Shown here piece after piece: positions 26,666 through 35,181 of a stretch of 64,000 bases of DNA; within the stretch, counting starts at the first letter, position 1, and every line of letters starts with the position of its first letter. Source of the stretch: Anaeromonas sp052088025 (GTDB taxonomy: Bacteria > Bacillota > Clostridia > Tissierellales > SIT17); NCBI RefSeq assembly GCF_052088025.1, contig NZ_JBQCYD010000007.1, positions 6,457-70,456 on the forward strand. Reading direction: 5' to 3'. The notes beneath the pieces are model-generated. The model saw only the letters and a list, made by a program, of their open reading frames with translations. It did not search any database and was not told the DNA's origin. A program made the position numbers and the translations under genes.

Positions 26666-27529
26666 TTATATGTTTAATATATTTATAGTTTTTTCAAATA
26701 CATCGTTTACCTTTTCCCCTATTTCACAATCTATATCTACAATAGTTTTACCATCATTTATAGCTTTAATAGTATTTTTATCAAATGGTAATTTGCCTAT
26801 CATAGGTATTTCATTTTCTTTACAGAAATATTCAATTTCTTCACTTTTACTAAGATTAATATCATATTTATTTATACATATAGCAGTTTTAATGCCAAAG
26901 CTATTAGACATTTCAACTATTCTTTTCATATCAGCTATTCCAGATATAGAAGGTTCAGCTACAACTAAAACCATATCTACTCCAGTTATTGAAGCAATAA
27001 CTGGACAACCTATGCCAGGAGATCCATCTATTATTGCTAATTTATCTTTTGTAATAGGTATATTTAATCTTTCTTTCACTTCTGTTACTAATTTTCCTGA
27101 AGTTCCACTTCCCATCTTAAGTTCAGCTGTTGAAAATACTTTATTATCAGTATAAAGATCTAATCTCCCTGCTACATCCTTCTTTAGTTTAGCTGCATTT
27201 ACTGGACAAACTAATTCACAAACTCCACATCCTTCACAGCTATAAAGATCTACTTTGTAAGTATCTTCTTCTTTTACTATTGCATCAAATCTACAATTAT
27301 CCATACACTTTCCACATTTTATACATATATCACTATCAATATATGATTTATCCATACCATAATAATCTTCGGTGATAGATTTACCTAAATCATTCATTAC
27401 AAGATGTAAATTTGGGGCATCTACATCACAATCTGCGAATACCTTGTCTTCTGAAAGTTTTATGAAAGCACTTGCAATAGTAGTTTTTCCTGTACCCCCC
27501 TTACCACTAAGGATTAGTAATTTCTTCAT
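26666..27529 (-). CDS. MinD superfamily P-loop ATPase with inserted ferredoxin domain
   Basis: Cytosolic ATPase related to ApbC/Mrp-type Fe-S carriers. It has Walker A SGKGGTGKTT at about residues 8-17, then an inserted 2[4Fe-4S] ferredoxin domain (about 60-115) with CIKCGKCMDNC and CEGCGVCELVC, then the rest of the ParA/MinD fold (IDGSPGIGCPV). It overlaps the end of its paralogue by 23 bases and GGAGGTAG precedes its ATG. Genes of this kind occur as adjacent pairs with NifX-like proteins in many anaerobes; the client is unknown. Confidence 0.92.
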   Translation of the reverse strand: MKKLLILSGKGGTGKTTIASAFIKLSEDKVFADCDVDAPNLHLVMNDLGKSITEDYYGMDKSYIDSDICIKCGKCMDNCRFDAIVKEEDTYKVDLYSCEGCGVCELVCPVNAAKLKKDVAGRLDLYTDNKVFSTAELKMGSGTSGKLVTEVKERLNIPITKDKLAIIDGSPGIGCPVIASITGVDMVLVVAEPSISGIADMKRIVEMSNSFGIKTAICINKYDINLSKSEEIEYFCKENEIPMIGKLPFDKNTIKAINDGKTIVDIDCEIGEKVNDVFEKTINILNI

Positions 27530-28358
27530 GTTCTACCTCCTTAGCTACTTTTTCTAATAAAGATAAAAACATAGCCTTATAATTATCATTTAATTTTGAA
27601 ATAATCTGACCATCAGAATTTAAATTTCCAATTTCTCTGTCAAAATATATTTTTTCTAATATATTTATATTGTTTTCATTGCAAAACTCTTCTGTAGGGT
27701 TATCTTTATTAGTATATTTGTTTAATACTACACCATGAGCTTTATTAAATAATTTTACTAAATCATATACCATCTTCAAATTATGCGATCCAAAAATAGT
27801 TGGCTCTGCTACTAATATACAATAATCAGCATCTTTTATACTATCCATAACCACACATGCACTTCCTGGTGGACAATCTATTATATTGTAATTATTATTA
27901 TCAGTATATTTTAGCGATTCTTTAATAATAGACACGCCCGATGCTTGACCAACATTCATAATTCCAGATACTACATTTACATTATTTGAAATACCTTTTT
28001 TAACTACACCTACTTCTTCTTTCTTTTCACTTATAGCATTAGTAGGACATATTAAAGAGCATCCACCACAAGAGTGGCATACGTCCTCAAATACTAAAAC
28101 CTTATCGGTATATGCTAATGCATTAAACTTACAAAACTCCACACATTTTTTACATCCAATACATTTATCATTGTCTACTTGTGGAATATCTACATAAACA
28201 CTTTTTTCAGTAACATTATTAGGTTTAAAAAACAAATGTCCATTTGGTTCTTCTACATCACAATCAACATAGGTTGAATTATTAGCTACTTCTGCAAGGT
28301 TTACAGATACAAAAGTTTTTCCAGTACCACCTTTACCACTTAATACTGCTATATTCAT
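27507..28358 (-). CDS. MinD superfamily P-loop ATPase with inserted ferredoxin domain, paralogue
   Basis: Second of the pair, 283 residues. Walker A is SGKGGTGKTF (about residues 7-16), the inserted ferredoxin has CIGCKKCVEFC and CHSCGGCSLIC, and DCPPGSACVV is the switch region. Probably forms a homo- or heterodimer with the neighbouring paralogue and handles Fe-S clusters. Its ATG lies right at the stop of the upstream NifX-like gene, so translation is coupled. Confidence 0.92.
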   Translation of the reverse strand: MNIAVLSGKGGTGKTFVSVNLAEVANNSTYVDCDVEEPNGHLFFKPNNVTEKSVYVDIPQVDNDKCIGCKKCVEFCKFNALAYTDKVLVFEDVCHSCGGCSLICPTNAISEKKEEVGVVKKGISNNVNVVSGIMNVGQASGVSIIKESLKYTDNNNYNIIDCPPGSACVVMDSIKDADYCILVAEPTIFGSHNLKMVYDLVKLFNKAHGVVLNKYTNKDNPTEEFCNENNINILEKIYFDREIGNLNSDGQIISKLNDNYKAMFLSLLEKVAKEVEHEEITNP

Positions 28359-28729
28359 TATCTTATTCCTCTAGACCCATGAAAACCAGCATGTATTTCA
28401 TTTAACTCATATAATTTATCTTCTTTTAATGCGTCTATATTTTCTTTTATTGTACTTGAATTTGATTTATATAATTTTATATCAGCATTTTCAAGAACTT
28501 CTGCTGCATTTTTCCCACACCTTGGAGTAAGTAAACAATCAATATTTTCATCTACTAAGATTTGAGCAGCTTTAATTCCTGCGCCACCTTGACTTGATGC
28601 TGCTGTATTATTTACAAAATTACTAGATTGGCTTTGTGTATCATATATTAAAAAATAATTTGTACGACCAAATGTATTGTTTACATATCCTTCTATAGTT
28701 TTTTCACTAACTGGAATTCCTATTTTCAT
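28358..28729 (-). CDS. NifB/NifX family protein
   Basis: A 123-residue NifX-like protein starting MKIGIPVSEKTIEGYVNNTFGR, with GAGIKAAQILVDENIDCLLTP in the middle. Same fold as the protein at 26293-26649 but without its His/Cys tail; a single Cys remains in TPRCGKNAAE. It sits 3 bases after the DUF134 gene and abuts the first MinD-like ATPase. Confidence 0.88.
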   Translation of the reverse strand: MKIGIPVSEKTIEGYVNNTFGRTNYFLIYDTQSQSSNFVNNTAASSQGGAGIKAAQILVDENIDCLLTPRCGKNAAEVLENADIKLYKSNSSTIKENIDALKEDKLYELNEIHAGFHGSRGIR

Positions 28730-28731
28730 AT

Positions 28732-29094
28732 CTACATATCTCCTTTTTTATTGTCTAATTTTTCCTTTCTACATCCTCTTCCACATGGTCTATTAGAATT
28801 TGTACAAAGGCTGTAGTCTCCACCTTCTATTATTATCATTTTTCCATTAACTAAGGATTCTGCAAGCTTTTTTCTAGCTTCTTCATATATTCCTTGTACA
28901 GTAGTACGAGCTATATTCATTTGCTCTGAACATTCTTTTTGTGTGAAATTATTTAAATCAATTAATCTTATAGTTTCGTACTCATCAACTGTCATGCTTA
29001 TAATTTCTTTAACCATTTTTCCCATTCCCATTGGACCAAATCTTTTATTGTCTGGTAAAGAACAAACATTTCTCATCTTTTTAGGCCGTGACAA
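28732..29094 (-). CDS. DUF134 family DNA-binding protein
   Basis: A 120-residue protein of the DUF134 (UPF0251) family. It begins MSRPKKMRNVCSLP, has a sigma-factor-like HTH at about 45-75 (YETIRLIDLNNFTQKECSEQ), and ends with a Cys-rich tail (CTNSNRPCGRGC) that may bind a metal or cluster. The start is TTG at 29094: GGAGGTGA lies correctly upstream and overlaps an in-frame ATG at 29109. First gene of the NifX/MinD cluster and the obvious candidate to control it. Confidence 0.9.
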   Translation of the reverse strand: MSRPKKMRNVCSLPDNKRFGPMGMGKMVKEIISMTVDEYETIRLIDLNNFTQKECSEQMNIARTTVQGIYEEARKKLAESLVNGKMIIIEGGDYSLCTNSNRPCGRGCRKEKLDNKKGDM

Positions 29095-29116
29095 ATAGTT
29101 CACCTCCATTCCTTAT

Positions 29117-29167
29117 TGACATATGTCATTTATATGTTAATTATACTCCTTTTATGACATATGTCAA
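29117..29167 (-). promoter_or_regulatory. DUF134 cluster promoter flanked by two TGACATATGTCA operators
   Basis: Two identical perfect 12-base palindromes TGACATATGTCA at 29117-29128 and 29155-29166, centres 38 bases apart. Between and across them is a minus-strand promoter: -35 TTGACA (29162-29167, overlapping the outer palindrome), 16-base spacer, -10 TATAAT (29140-29145). The inner palindrome lies just past the transcription start. Binding at both would block initiation. Confidence 0.85.
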
Positions 29168-29177
29168 TAACTTTCGT

Positions 29178-29215
29178 AAAAAAACATTAGGTCTTTTAAA
29201 GACCTAATGTTTTTT
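29178..29215 (-). terminator. intrinsic terminator of hcp
   Basis: Arms of about 17 bases (core CATTAGGTCTT) with A run and T run flanks, 5 bases past the hcp stop. Confidence 0.93.
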
Positions 29216-29219
29216 GTTA

Positions 29220-30873
29220 CTATCCTAATTGTCTAAGAGAATTTTTTAAATCTTGATCTGGTATACTTATCGGAGTTAAACTAAATGTATCTACTAAATA
29301 TTGTAATACATTTGGTGAAATAAATGCTGGCAGAGATGGTCCTAAAAACATTCCATTTATTCCAAGAGATAATAATGCTAATAAATCAGCAACTGCTTTT
29401 TGTTCATACCAAGAAAGTACAATAGTAAGTGGCAGAGAATTCACATCTGTATCAAATGCATCTGCAAGTGATGAAGCTATTCTAACTGCAGAATACACAT
29501 CATTACATTGGCCTACATCTAATAATCTTGGTAATCCTGCAACTGTTCCAAAGTCCAATTTATTAAATCTATATTTACCACAAGCAAGAGTCAATATTAC
29601 ACAATCTTTTGGAACTTTTTCGGCAAACTCAGTATAATAATTCCTACCAGGTTTTGCTCCATCACATCCACCAATTACAAAGAAATGCTTTATTTTCTCT
29701 TCCTTTACTGCACTTACTATTTCTTCAGCATGAGATAATGTAGCATGATGACCAAACCCTACTAATATTTCTTTTTCTTCCTCGTCTTCCTTAAAACCAC
29801 CTAATTCTAATGCCTTTTCTATTATTACACTAAAGTCTTTGCTTCCATCTTCATTTACTTTAATATTTTCTATTCCATCCCAACCCACTACATTTGTAGT
29901 GAATATCCTATCTTTATATGAGCCCCTAGGTCTCATAAGACAATTTGTGGTCATTAATATACAGCCTGGAATATCATCAAATTCTTTTTGTTGGTTTTGC
30001 CATGCTGAACCATAATTTCCTACTAAATGTTTATATTTATTAAGTCTTGGATATCCATGCGCTGGTAACATTTCTCCATGTGTATAAATATTAATACCTT
30101 TTTCTTTTGTTTGTTCAAGTAACATCTCTAGGTCTCTTAAATCATGTCCTGATACAATGATGAATGGTCCTTTCTTTATTTCTACATTTACTTTGTGAGG
30201 TTCAGGATTTTTGTAAGTTTCAGTATTTGCTTCATCTAATATTCTCATTACTTCTATACTCATATCTCCTGCTCTCATTGTCCATCTTATAAGATCTTCT
30301 ACGGTTAAACTATCATCTGTTGTTGCTTCAAGCGATAAAAAATAAAAATTATCTACTTGATCACTATGGTAATTTATAAATCTTGCTTGATGACTATATG
30401 CACTTATACCTTTTAATCCATAAAGTATTGTAGAACGAAGTGACCTTATATCTTCATCTAAATCCCTATCATACATAATACCAGCTTTTACAGAATCTCT
30501 TAGCATTTCTGCTTTAGTTTGACTAAGATTATATGTAGCAGCATCTGGATACTTGCCTTCTGGAGCTTTCTTTCTTATTTTTTTCCTTTATCTTTTGAGA
30601 TTCTTTAAGCAAACTCACATGAAAGGCTGCATCAAAATTCACATTTGTAAGTGTAGTAAATAATGAATTTTCTACAAACTTTACAATTTCTTTATCTATA
30701 ATTTCTTCATTTTCAATTAAAGGTTTAGCGTAAGACGATATCCCCTTTAATTGATATATTAATAAATCTTGTAAATTAGCTATTTCTGGAGATTTACCAC
30801 ATACACCATGTTTGGTGCACCCCTTTCCTCCCATTGTTTGTTCACATTGGTAACAAAACATTTGATTATCCAT
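29220..30873 (-). pseudogene. hcp: hybrid cluster protein (hydroxylamine reductase), frameshifted
   Basis: Hcp reduces hydroxylamine or nitric oxide with a hybrid Fe-S-O cluster in anaerobes. The N-terminal part, from ATG 30873, has the cluster motif CYQCEQTMGGKGC-N5-C. Its frame then hits a stop at 30529. The rest of Hcp continues in another frame through KAPEGKYPDAATYNLSQTK and MLRDSVKAGIMYDRDL to the stop at 29220. The two parts join into one full-length protein of about 550 residues if one base is removed from the T7 run at 30578-30584 (A7 in the mRNA). Either a real one-base insertion, a slippage site, or a homopolymer sequencing error. AAGAGGTGA precedes the start. Confidence 0.9.
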
Positions 30874-30943
30874 AATCTTCACCTCTTAAATTATTTTAAA
30901 TACAATTCTATAAGTATTATTACCTTTAATATTTCTTATATAC

Positions 30944-30978
30944 AAAAAACATCAGACTTTTTATATCTGATGTTTTTG
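30944..30978 (-). terminator. intrinsic terminator of the siroheme-reductase cluster
   Basis: Hairpin AACATCAGA/TCTGATGTT with a 9-base loop and a T run on the minus strand, 11 bases past the stop at 30989. Confidence 0.88.
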
Positions 30979-30988
30979 CTTTTACATA

Positions 30989-31588
30989 TTATTTTAATGT
31001 AAAATATACAAATTTATTGTTTTTCAAGTTCTTAAATTCATATCTATTTTTTCTACCCCAGTTTGAAGTTTCTATATATTCTTCATTATTTTCATCTATA
31101 TAATATCCAGTTATAGTTTGCCAGTGAAAATTATGTCCTGTATTTCTATAATATTGTAACATTGCAATAGGTGAATTAGATTCTAATCCTTTTATTATAA
31201 ATTCATTACTTTCTAAATTTAAAGGCTTATAATTTGCTTTTAATCTTATCCCTTTAGATTTAGCATATGATATTACACCTCTAGATAAACTATATATAGT
31301 GGGTATTCCAAAAAAGCTTGGCTTTATGAAAGTTAGTAACTCATTCATAAATTCTTTGAATTTTTCTTTGGATATGTCTTCTTTTTCATATAAAGATTCA
31401 CAAGCTTTAATATTTTTACTCATATAGTATAAAATATTAGCAGCACTTGCTAAGCCACATCCTCTTTTAATATAGAATTCATTTTCAAGCCATCTTTGAT
31501 GTGATCCATAATATATTTTTTCACCTTCATATATTGGAATGAAGGTCTTTAATGATTTTAATGATATTTTCTTCTTTTTATTTTCCAC
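30989..31588 (-). CDS. C39-like/papain-fold cysteine peptidase-related protein
   Basis: A 199-residue cytosolic protein not recognised by name. It shows the order of a papain-type triad: Cys44 in RGCGLASAANILYYM, His155 in HWQTITGYYID, and Asn176 in SNWG. This layout matches Peptidase_C39_2-like proteins. There is no signal peptide. It overlaps the DUF523/DUF1722 gene by 11 bases and so belongs to the same operon, whose other members bind siroheme or are of unknown function. Whether it is an active protease is an inference. Confidence 0.65.
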   Translation of the reverse strand: MENKKKKISLKSLKTFIPIYEGEKIYYGSHQRWLENEFYIKRGCGLASAANILYYMSKNIKACESLYEKEDISKEKFKEFMNELLTFIKPSFFGIPTIYSLSRGVISYAKSKGIRLKANYKPLNLESNEFIIKGLESNSPIAMLQYYRNTGHNFHWQTITGYYIDENNEEYIETSNWGRKNRYEFKNLKNNKFVYFTLK

Positions 31589-32528
31589 TATCTTTTAAAT
31601 CCATTAAAGCTTCTGGATAAGTAGACCATATTGTTTGATCTAATAGATATTCTTCATTGTATTTTATGGCATATGTTCTAAATACATTTAATGGGACACT
31701 TAAAGGTATACTTTCATTTCTATATTTATCTAATAAATCCAAACTGAATTTCTTTTCTTGACTAGATAATTCATCTGAAAAGTATCCAAATATGTGCATA
31801 AGTGTATTTATATAATTTGTTTCCTTAGGTAATATCTTCATAGCTTTTCCTAGATTTTCTTTATATTTTTCTACTATTTCTTCAGTGTCTAATTTTTCAT
31901 GATTTGCTACAATTCTACCTAAAACTTTTAGTAACTCAGGATTATGTGCCATAATTAAATACTTGTTTTTGCTATGAAAATCAACTAATAATTTTAAAGA
32001 TTTTTCATTTTCTACATCCTTAAATCTATTCATAGTATATAAGTGTGCTAAGAAATGTTCTCTTATCTTAAAATTAGTAAGTCTCCCTTCTTCTTCAATA
32101 GCTAATTCATCATATCTTTTAAGCACCTCATCAGCAAATATGCCTGCTCCCTTACCACTTACAATAGAATTATTTTTACCTCTATAAATTTTTACATCTT
32201 TTATCCCACATGAAGGTGATCTGCCTTTTAATAAAAATCCATCTACATCTTCTAAATCATTTAAAAAATCATCGGTAAAATCTTTCATTTTCTTCGTATA
32301 GATGTTTTTAGTTTCAGGTTGATAAAGCTCAATTTGATCATTTTCTTCTACTAATCTTATAGGTTTTCGTGGAATTCCAAGACCTATACCAACTTCAGGA
32401 CAAACTGTTATGTATTCAACAAATTTGCCTAATTTATCTACAAAATCATTTTGTATTGTAATTCCATTATATCTACACTCACAAAATCCTAAGCATTTAC
32501 TTACTACAACTTTTGGTTTATCTGTCAC
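31578..32528 (-). CDS. DUF523 and DUF1722 domain-containing protein
   Basis: A 316-residue fusion of DUF523 (about 1-150: VVVSKCLGFCECRYNG, CPEVGIGLGIPRKPIRL, GRSPSCGI) and DUF1722 (about 185-305: FLAHLYTMNRFK and MHIFGYFSDELSSQEK), the YbgA-type arrangement. The conserved cysteines of the first domain suggest a metal or cluster site. GTG start with AGAGGTGA upstream. Lies 14 bases after the siroheme protein gene. Function unknown. Confidence 0.9.
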   Translation of the reverse strand: MTDKPKVVVSKCLGFCECRYNGITIQNDFVDKLGKFVEYITVCPEVGIGLGIPRKPIRLVEENDQIELYQPETKNIYTKKMKDFTDDFLNDLEDVDGFLLKGRSPSCGIKDVKIYRGKNNSIVSGKGAGIFADEVLKRYDELAIEEEGRLTNFKIREHFLAHLYTMNRFKDVENEKSLKLLVDFHSKNKYLIMAHNPELLKVLGRIVANHEKLDTEEIVEKYKENLGKAMKILPKETNYINTLMHIFGYFSDELSSQEKKFSLDLLDKYRNESIPLSVPLNVFRTYAIKYNEEYLLDQTIWSTYPEALMDLKDSGK

Positions 32529-32542
32529 AATTTCACCTCTTC

Positions 32543-33202
32543 TTACATGTTTTCTAAGTCATTTTTAAATTTTTCAAGCCCTACTCTTTCTATCATAAAT
32601 CCTAGTTTTTCTCCCATCTCTGCATTTTCCTTATAATAAACAAATAATTTATCTATCAAATCTAAAATTTCATCTTCTTTTAAATCTTTTTTTATTATAT
32701 CTGCTACTCTTGGATTAAATCCTCCAGAGCCTCCTGCTGTAAGTGCAAGTAATCCATCAAAATCTGCTATTACCCCAATATCTTTACTATATACACTTCC
32801 ACAAGCATTTCTACACCCAGCTACACCTATTTTTGTTCTACAAGGCATCTCTTGTTTTTGATATTTCCTATATAGCTTCATTCCAAGTCCTATAGTATTA
32901 TATCTAACCCTTTTGCAAAAACCTGCTGGACACATTTCAACATTCTTTACTGAGTTTTGAGAAGTAACAGCAGGCTCCATATCTAATTCTTCCCAAATTG
33001 CAGGTAAATCTTCTTCAAATAAATTAGTTATAAGTATTCTTTGCCCTGAAGTAAGTTTTATTATTCCATTATATTTTTTAGCAACTTCAGTTATCTTCTC
33101 TAACTTTTCTATTGTAATAAATCCTCCAGGAATATCTGGTGTGATAGCATATTTCCTTACTCCGTCTACAATTCTTTGTAAATTCCCATAATGTTTTCCC
33201 AT
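32543..33202 (-). CDS. siroheme/4Fe-4S nitrite-sulfite reductase-like protein
   Basis: A 219-residue single-unit member of the nitrite/sulfite reductase ferredoxin-like family: an N-terminal half-domain (about 15-80) and a siroheme-4Fe-4S domain with cysteines in MCPAGFCKR and AGCRNACGS. The first pair is C-x4-C rather than the C-x5-C I would expect. Such short proteins occur in anaerobes, often beside a flavin reductase; here the upstream reductase gene is decayed. Substrate unknown. Confidence 0.85.
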   Translation of the reverse strand: MGKHYGNLQRIVDGVRKYAITPDIPGGFITIEKLEKITEVAKKYNGIIKLTSGQRILITNLFEEDLPAIWEELDMEPAVTSQNSVKNVEMCPAGFCKRVRYNTIGLGMKLYRKYQKQEMPCRTKIGVAGCRNACGSVYSKDIGVIADFDGLLALTAGGSGGFNPRVADIIKKDLKEDEILDLIDKLFVYYKENAEMGEKLGFMIERVGLEKFKNDLENM

Positions 33203-33222
33203 AAGTCTCTCCTTAATTAAAT

Positions 33223-33414
33223 TTATTTTATTTCTTTGACTCTACCTACAATACCAGATTCAAGTCTAACCTTTATTCCATGATGATGTTCTTTTGAATT
33301 TGTTAAAATATCTTTTACTATTCCTTCAGTAAGCTTACCTGATTTTTGATCTTCTTTTTTTACAACCTTTACTTCTATTCCTTTTTTTATATTATCTCTT
33401 TTTGTTCCATTCAT
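33223..33414 (-). CDS. YwbE family protein (DUF2196)
   Basis: A 63-residue protein matching YwbE/DUF2196 over its full length: KGIEVKVVKKEDQKSGKLTEG, then the family core with HHHGIKVRLESGIVGRV. A small beta-rich fold of unknown function. It lies between the decayed flavin reductase and the siroheme protein, on the same strand with short gaps. Confidence 0.9.
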   Translation of the reverse strand: MNGTKRDNIKKGIEVKVVKKEDQKSGKLTEGIVKDILTNSKEHHHGIKVRLESGIVGRVKEIK

Positions 33415-33435
33415 ATTTTAACCACCCTTATATTA

Positions 33436-34063
33436 TTAATAACCAAAGAAAGGATCATTTATTATATTCTTTCTTTTAATATCCTTATCCTTTAAAGTCT
33501 TTCTTATAGATTTTATCACATTAGCACTTCCTGAAACATAATAATATGCATCATTTTTATACTTCTGTGCGATTCCCTTTATAACTTCACTAGTTTCTTT
33601 GGATCCTGAAGTGAAATTTATATTTATTTTGTAATCTTTATTTACAATATCCATTATATCATCTTTAAAAAGATAAAAGTCCCTAGATGAATAAATAATA
33701 TTTACAAATCTCTGATTCCCCTTTTCTATTTCTTTTAATAATGACCTTATAGGAGTTATACCTACACCTGTTGCAATCAAAACTATAGGTGTAATTTCAT
33801 CTTTAAGCACAAACCATCCAAAAGGACCTCTTACATTTACCTTATCTCCTACTTTTAAATTTATCAATTCTTTTTTAAAACTAGATATATTTTCACCAGT
33901 TCTTGTTCCAATTTTTATTACTCCTTCTTCTGGTATTGAAGCTACACTAATTGGTATTAGTTGAGTGTAAATCTATAACAAAATAATCTTCATAGGGATT
34001 TTCTATTTTTTTTATAGTTTCAGTTGATTTATTAAATAAACCTTTAAAATCTCTCAAACGCAT
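33436..34063 (-). pseudogene. ferredoxin/flavodoxin-NAD(P)H reductase-like protein, decayed
   Basis: An FAD/NAD-binding reductase broken near 33950-33970. The N-terminal fragment (ATG 34063 to TAG at 33947) reads MRLRDFKGLFNKSTETIKKI and on to YEDYFVIDL. In another frame the text resumes as PISVASIPEEGVIKIGTRTG and runs through VGDKVNVRGPFGWF and ATGVGITPIRSLLKE to the stop at 33436. Relative to the family about 25-30 residues between these parts, including the FAD-binding stretch, are missing, so a deletion plus frameshift is likely. A fragment starting at ATG 33867 (143 residues) keeps only the NAD-binding half. Confidence 0.82.
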
Positions 34064-34101
34064 AATATCACTCTTTTCTTTGCTTTTTTTTACTTATACC
34101 C

Positions 34102-34137
34102 AAAAAAAACTATCAGAAAAGTTTCTGATAGTTTTTT
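34102..34137 (-). terminator. intrinsic terminator of the ABC-2 operon
   Basis: Arms of about 17 bases with core ACTATCAGAAA, then eight T on the minus strand. It lies 31 bases past the stop at 34168. Confidence 0.92.
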
Positions 34138-34167
34138 CAACCTATAGGGTAAATAAAGAAATTATTT

Positions 34168-35166
34168 TTATTCAAGTCCTGATCTTATTTTTTTGAAAAG
34201 ACCTAAATATACTAATATTGATATCACTAATACAATAGATGCATAAAATAATATTTGTGGCCAATCACTTACTCCACTTAATACTAATTTATTACCCTTA
34301 TATGACCAATAAAAGGGACTCCAATAAAAAAACTTTTGCCATTTATCTGCTAATAATTCTATAGCAAGCACTGAAGCTATAAGTGGTAACATCAATACTT
34401 TTATACTGGATGCTGCACTCATTACATCACTACTATTTATCCCTTGAATAAATCCTAAGAGCATAGATATAATTGATCCTACTAAAATCATCACTAATAA
34501 CTGAATATAATTAATATCCCTAAATCCTGTAATTAAAACTACTGCAAGAGAGCCTAATACTACTACTGCTATTCCTATTATACTCTTACCCAAAATAAAT
34601 TGATTCCTTGTAGTAGGTGTAATATTTATTGCATTTATAGTGTTATCAGATTTTTCTTCTACTATATTAAAAGATATTAGCATGCCTCCAAGTACTGCTA
34701 TTAAAAGTAATACTCCATTTACTAAAGTTTGTTTAAGTGGAGGTACAGTTTTTTCTAAATCAATTAATTCTACATTGGTATCTTCTATGTTCAGATCTAA
34801 ATCATCAAATGCATTAAGTGATTTAGCAAAATTTATTAATTCTTCTGCCTCATTTCCTTCTGGCATAATATAATAATTATCAGATTCTTTAATAATTCCA
34901 ATTACATTATCTCTATCTAAGACTCTTTTTTCTATATCATCTTTGCTTTCAAATGTTTCTACATTAGCATAATCTTTTAAAAACTCTATTTTTTCTTCAT
35001 TTTCTCCTTCTAAAAGAGCTAAGTTTACCGTTGTATCCTCTATACCTGGTGTAAATATATTGATTCCTATTGCTATTATTATAGGAAATAATATTAAATA
35101 AAGTGATAAAAAATCTCTTTTATTAACCTTTAAATCTCTTCTAAATATATTAAATATCTTTTTCAT
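34168..35166 (-). CDS. ABC-2 type transporter permease
   Basis: Membrane subunit of an ABC exporter. One N-terminal span (about residues 20-40), a soluble extracellular region (about 45-145), then five or six spans (about 150-325), the layout of ABC2_membrane_3/YhgE-like permeases. It lies 15 bases after a related permease and forms a four-gene operon with an ATPase and a TetR regulator. Substrate unknown; drug or peptide efflux is typical for TetR-linked systems. Confidence 0.88.
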   Translation of the reverse strand: MKKIFNIFRRDLKVNKRDFLSLYLILFPIIIAIGINIFTPGIEDTTVNLALLEGENEEKIEFLKDYANVETFESKDDIEKRVLDRDNVIGIIKESDNYYIMPEGNEAEELINFAKSLNAFDDLDLNIEDTNVELIDLEKTVPPLKQTLVNGVLLLIAVLGGMLISFNIVEEKSDNTINAINITPTTRNQFILGKSIIGIAVVVLGSLAVVLITGFRDINYIQLLVMILVGSIISMLLGFIQGINSSDVMSAASSIKVLMLPLIASVLAIELLADKWQKFFYWSPFYWSYKGNKLVLSGVSDWPQILFYASIVLVISILVYLGLFKKIRSGLE

Positions 35167-35181
35167 AAATCTTACCTCCTT

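Noticed and set aside
26670..27155. A 161-residue plus-strand frame
   Set aside because: Antisense shadow of the MinD-like ATPase gene.
26293..29094. Possible nitrogenase cofactor locus
   Set aside because: NifX-like names are family labels only; no nifHDK, nifB or nifEN is present in the window.
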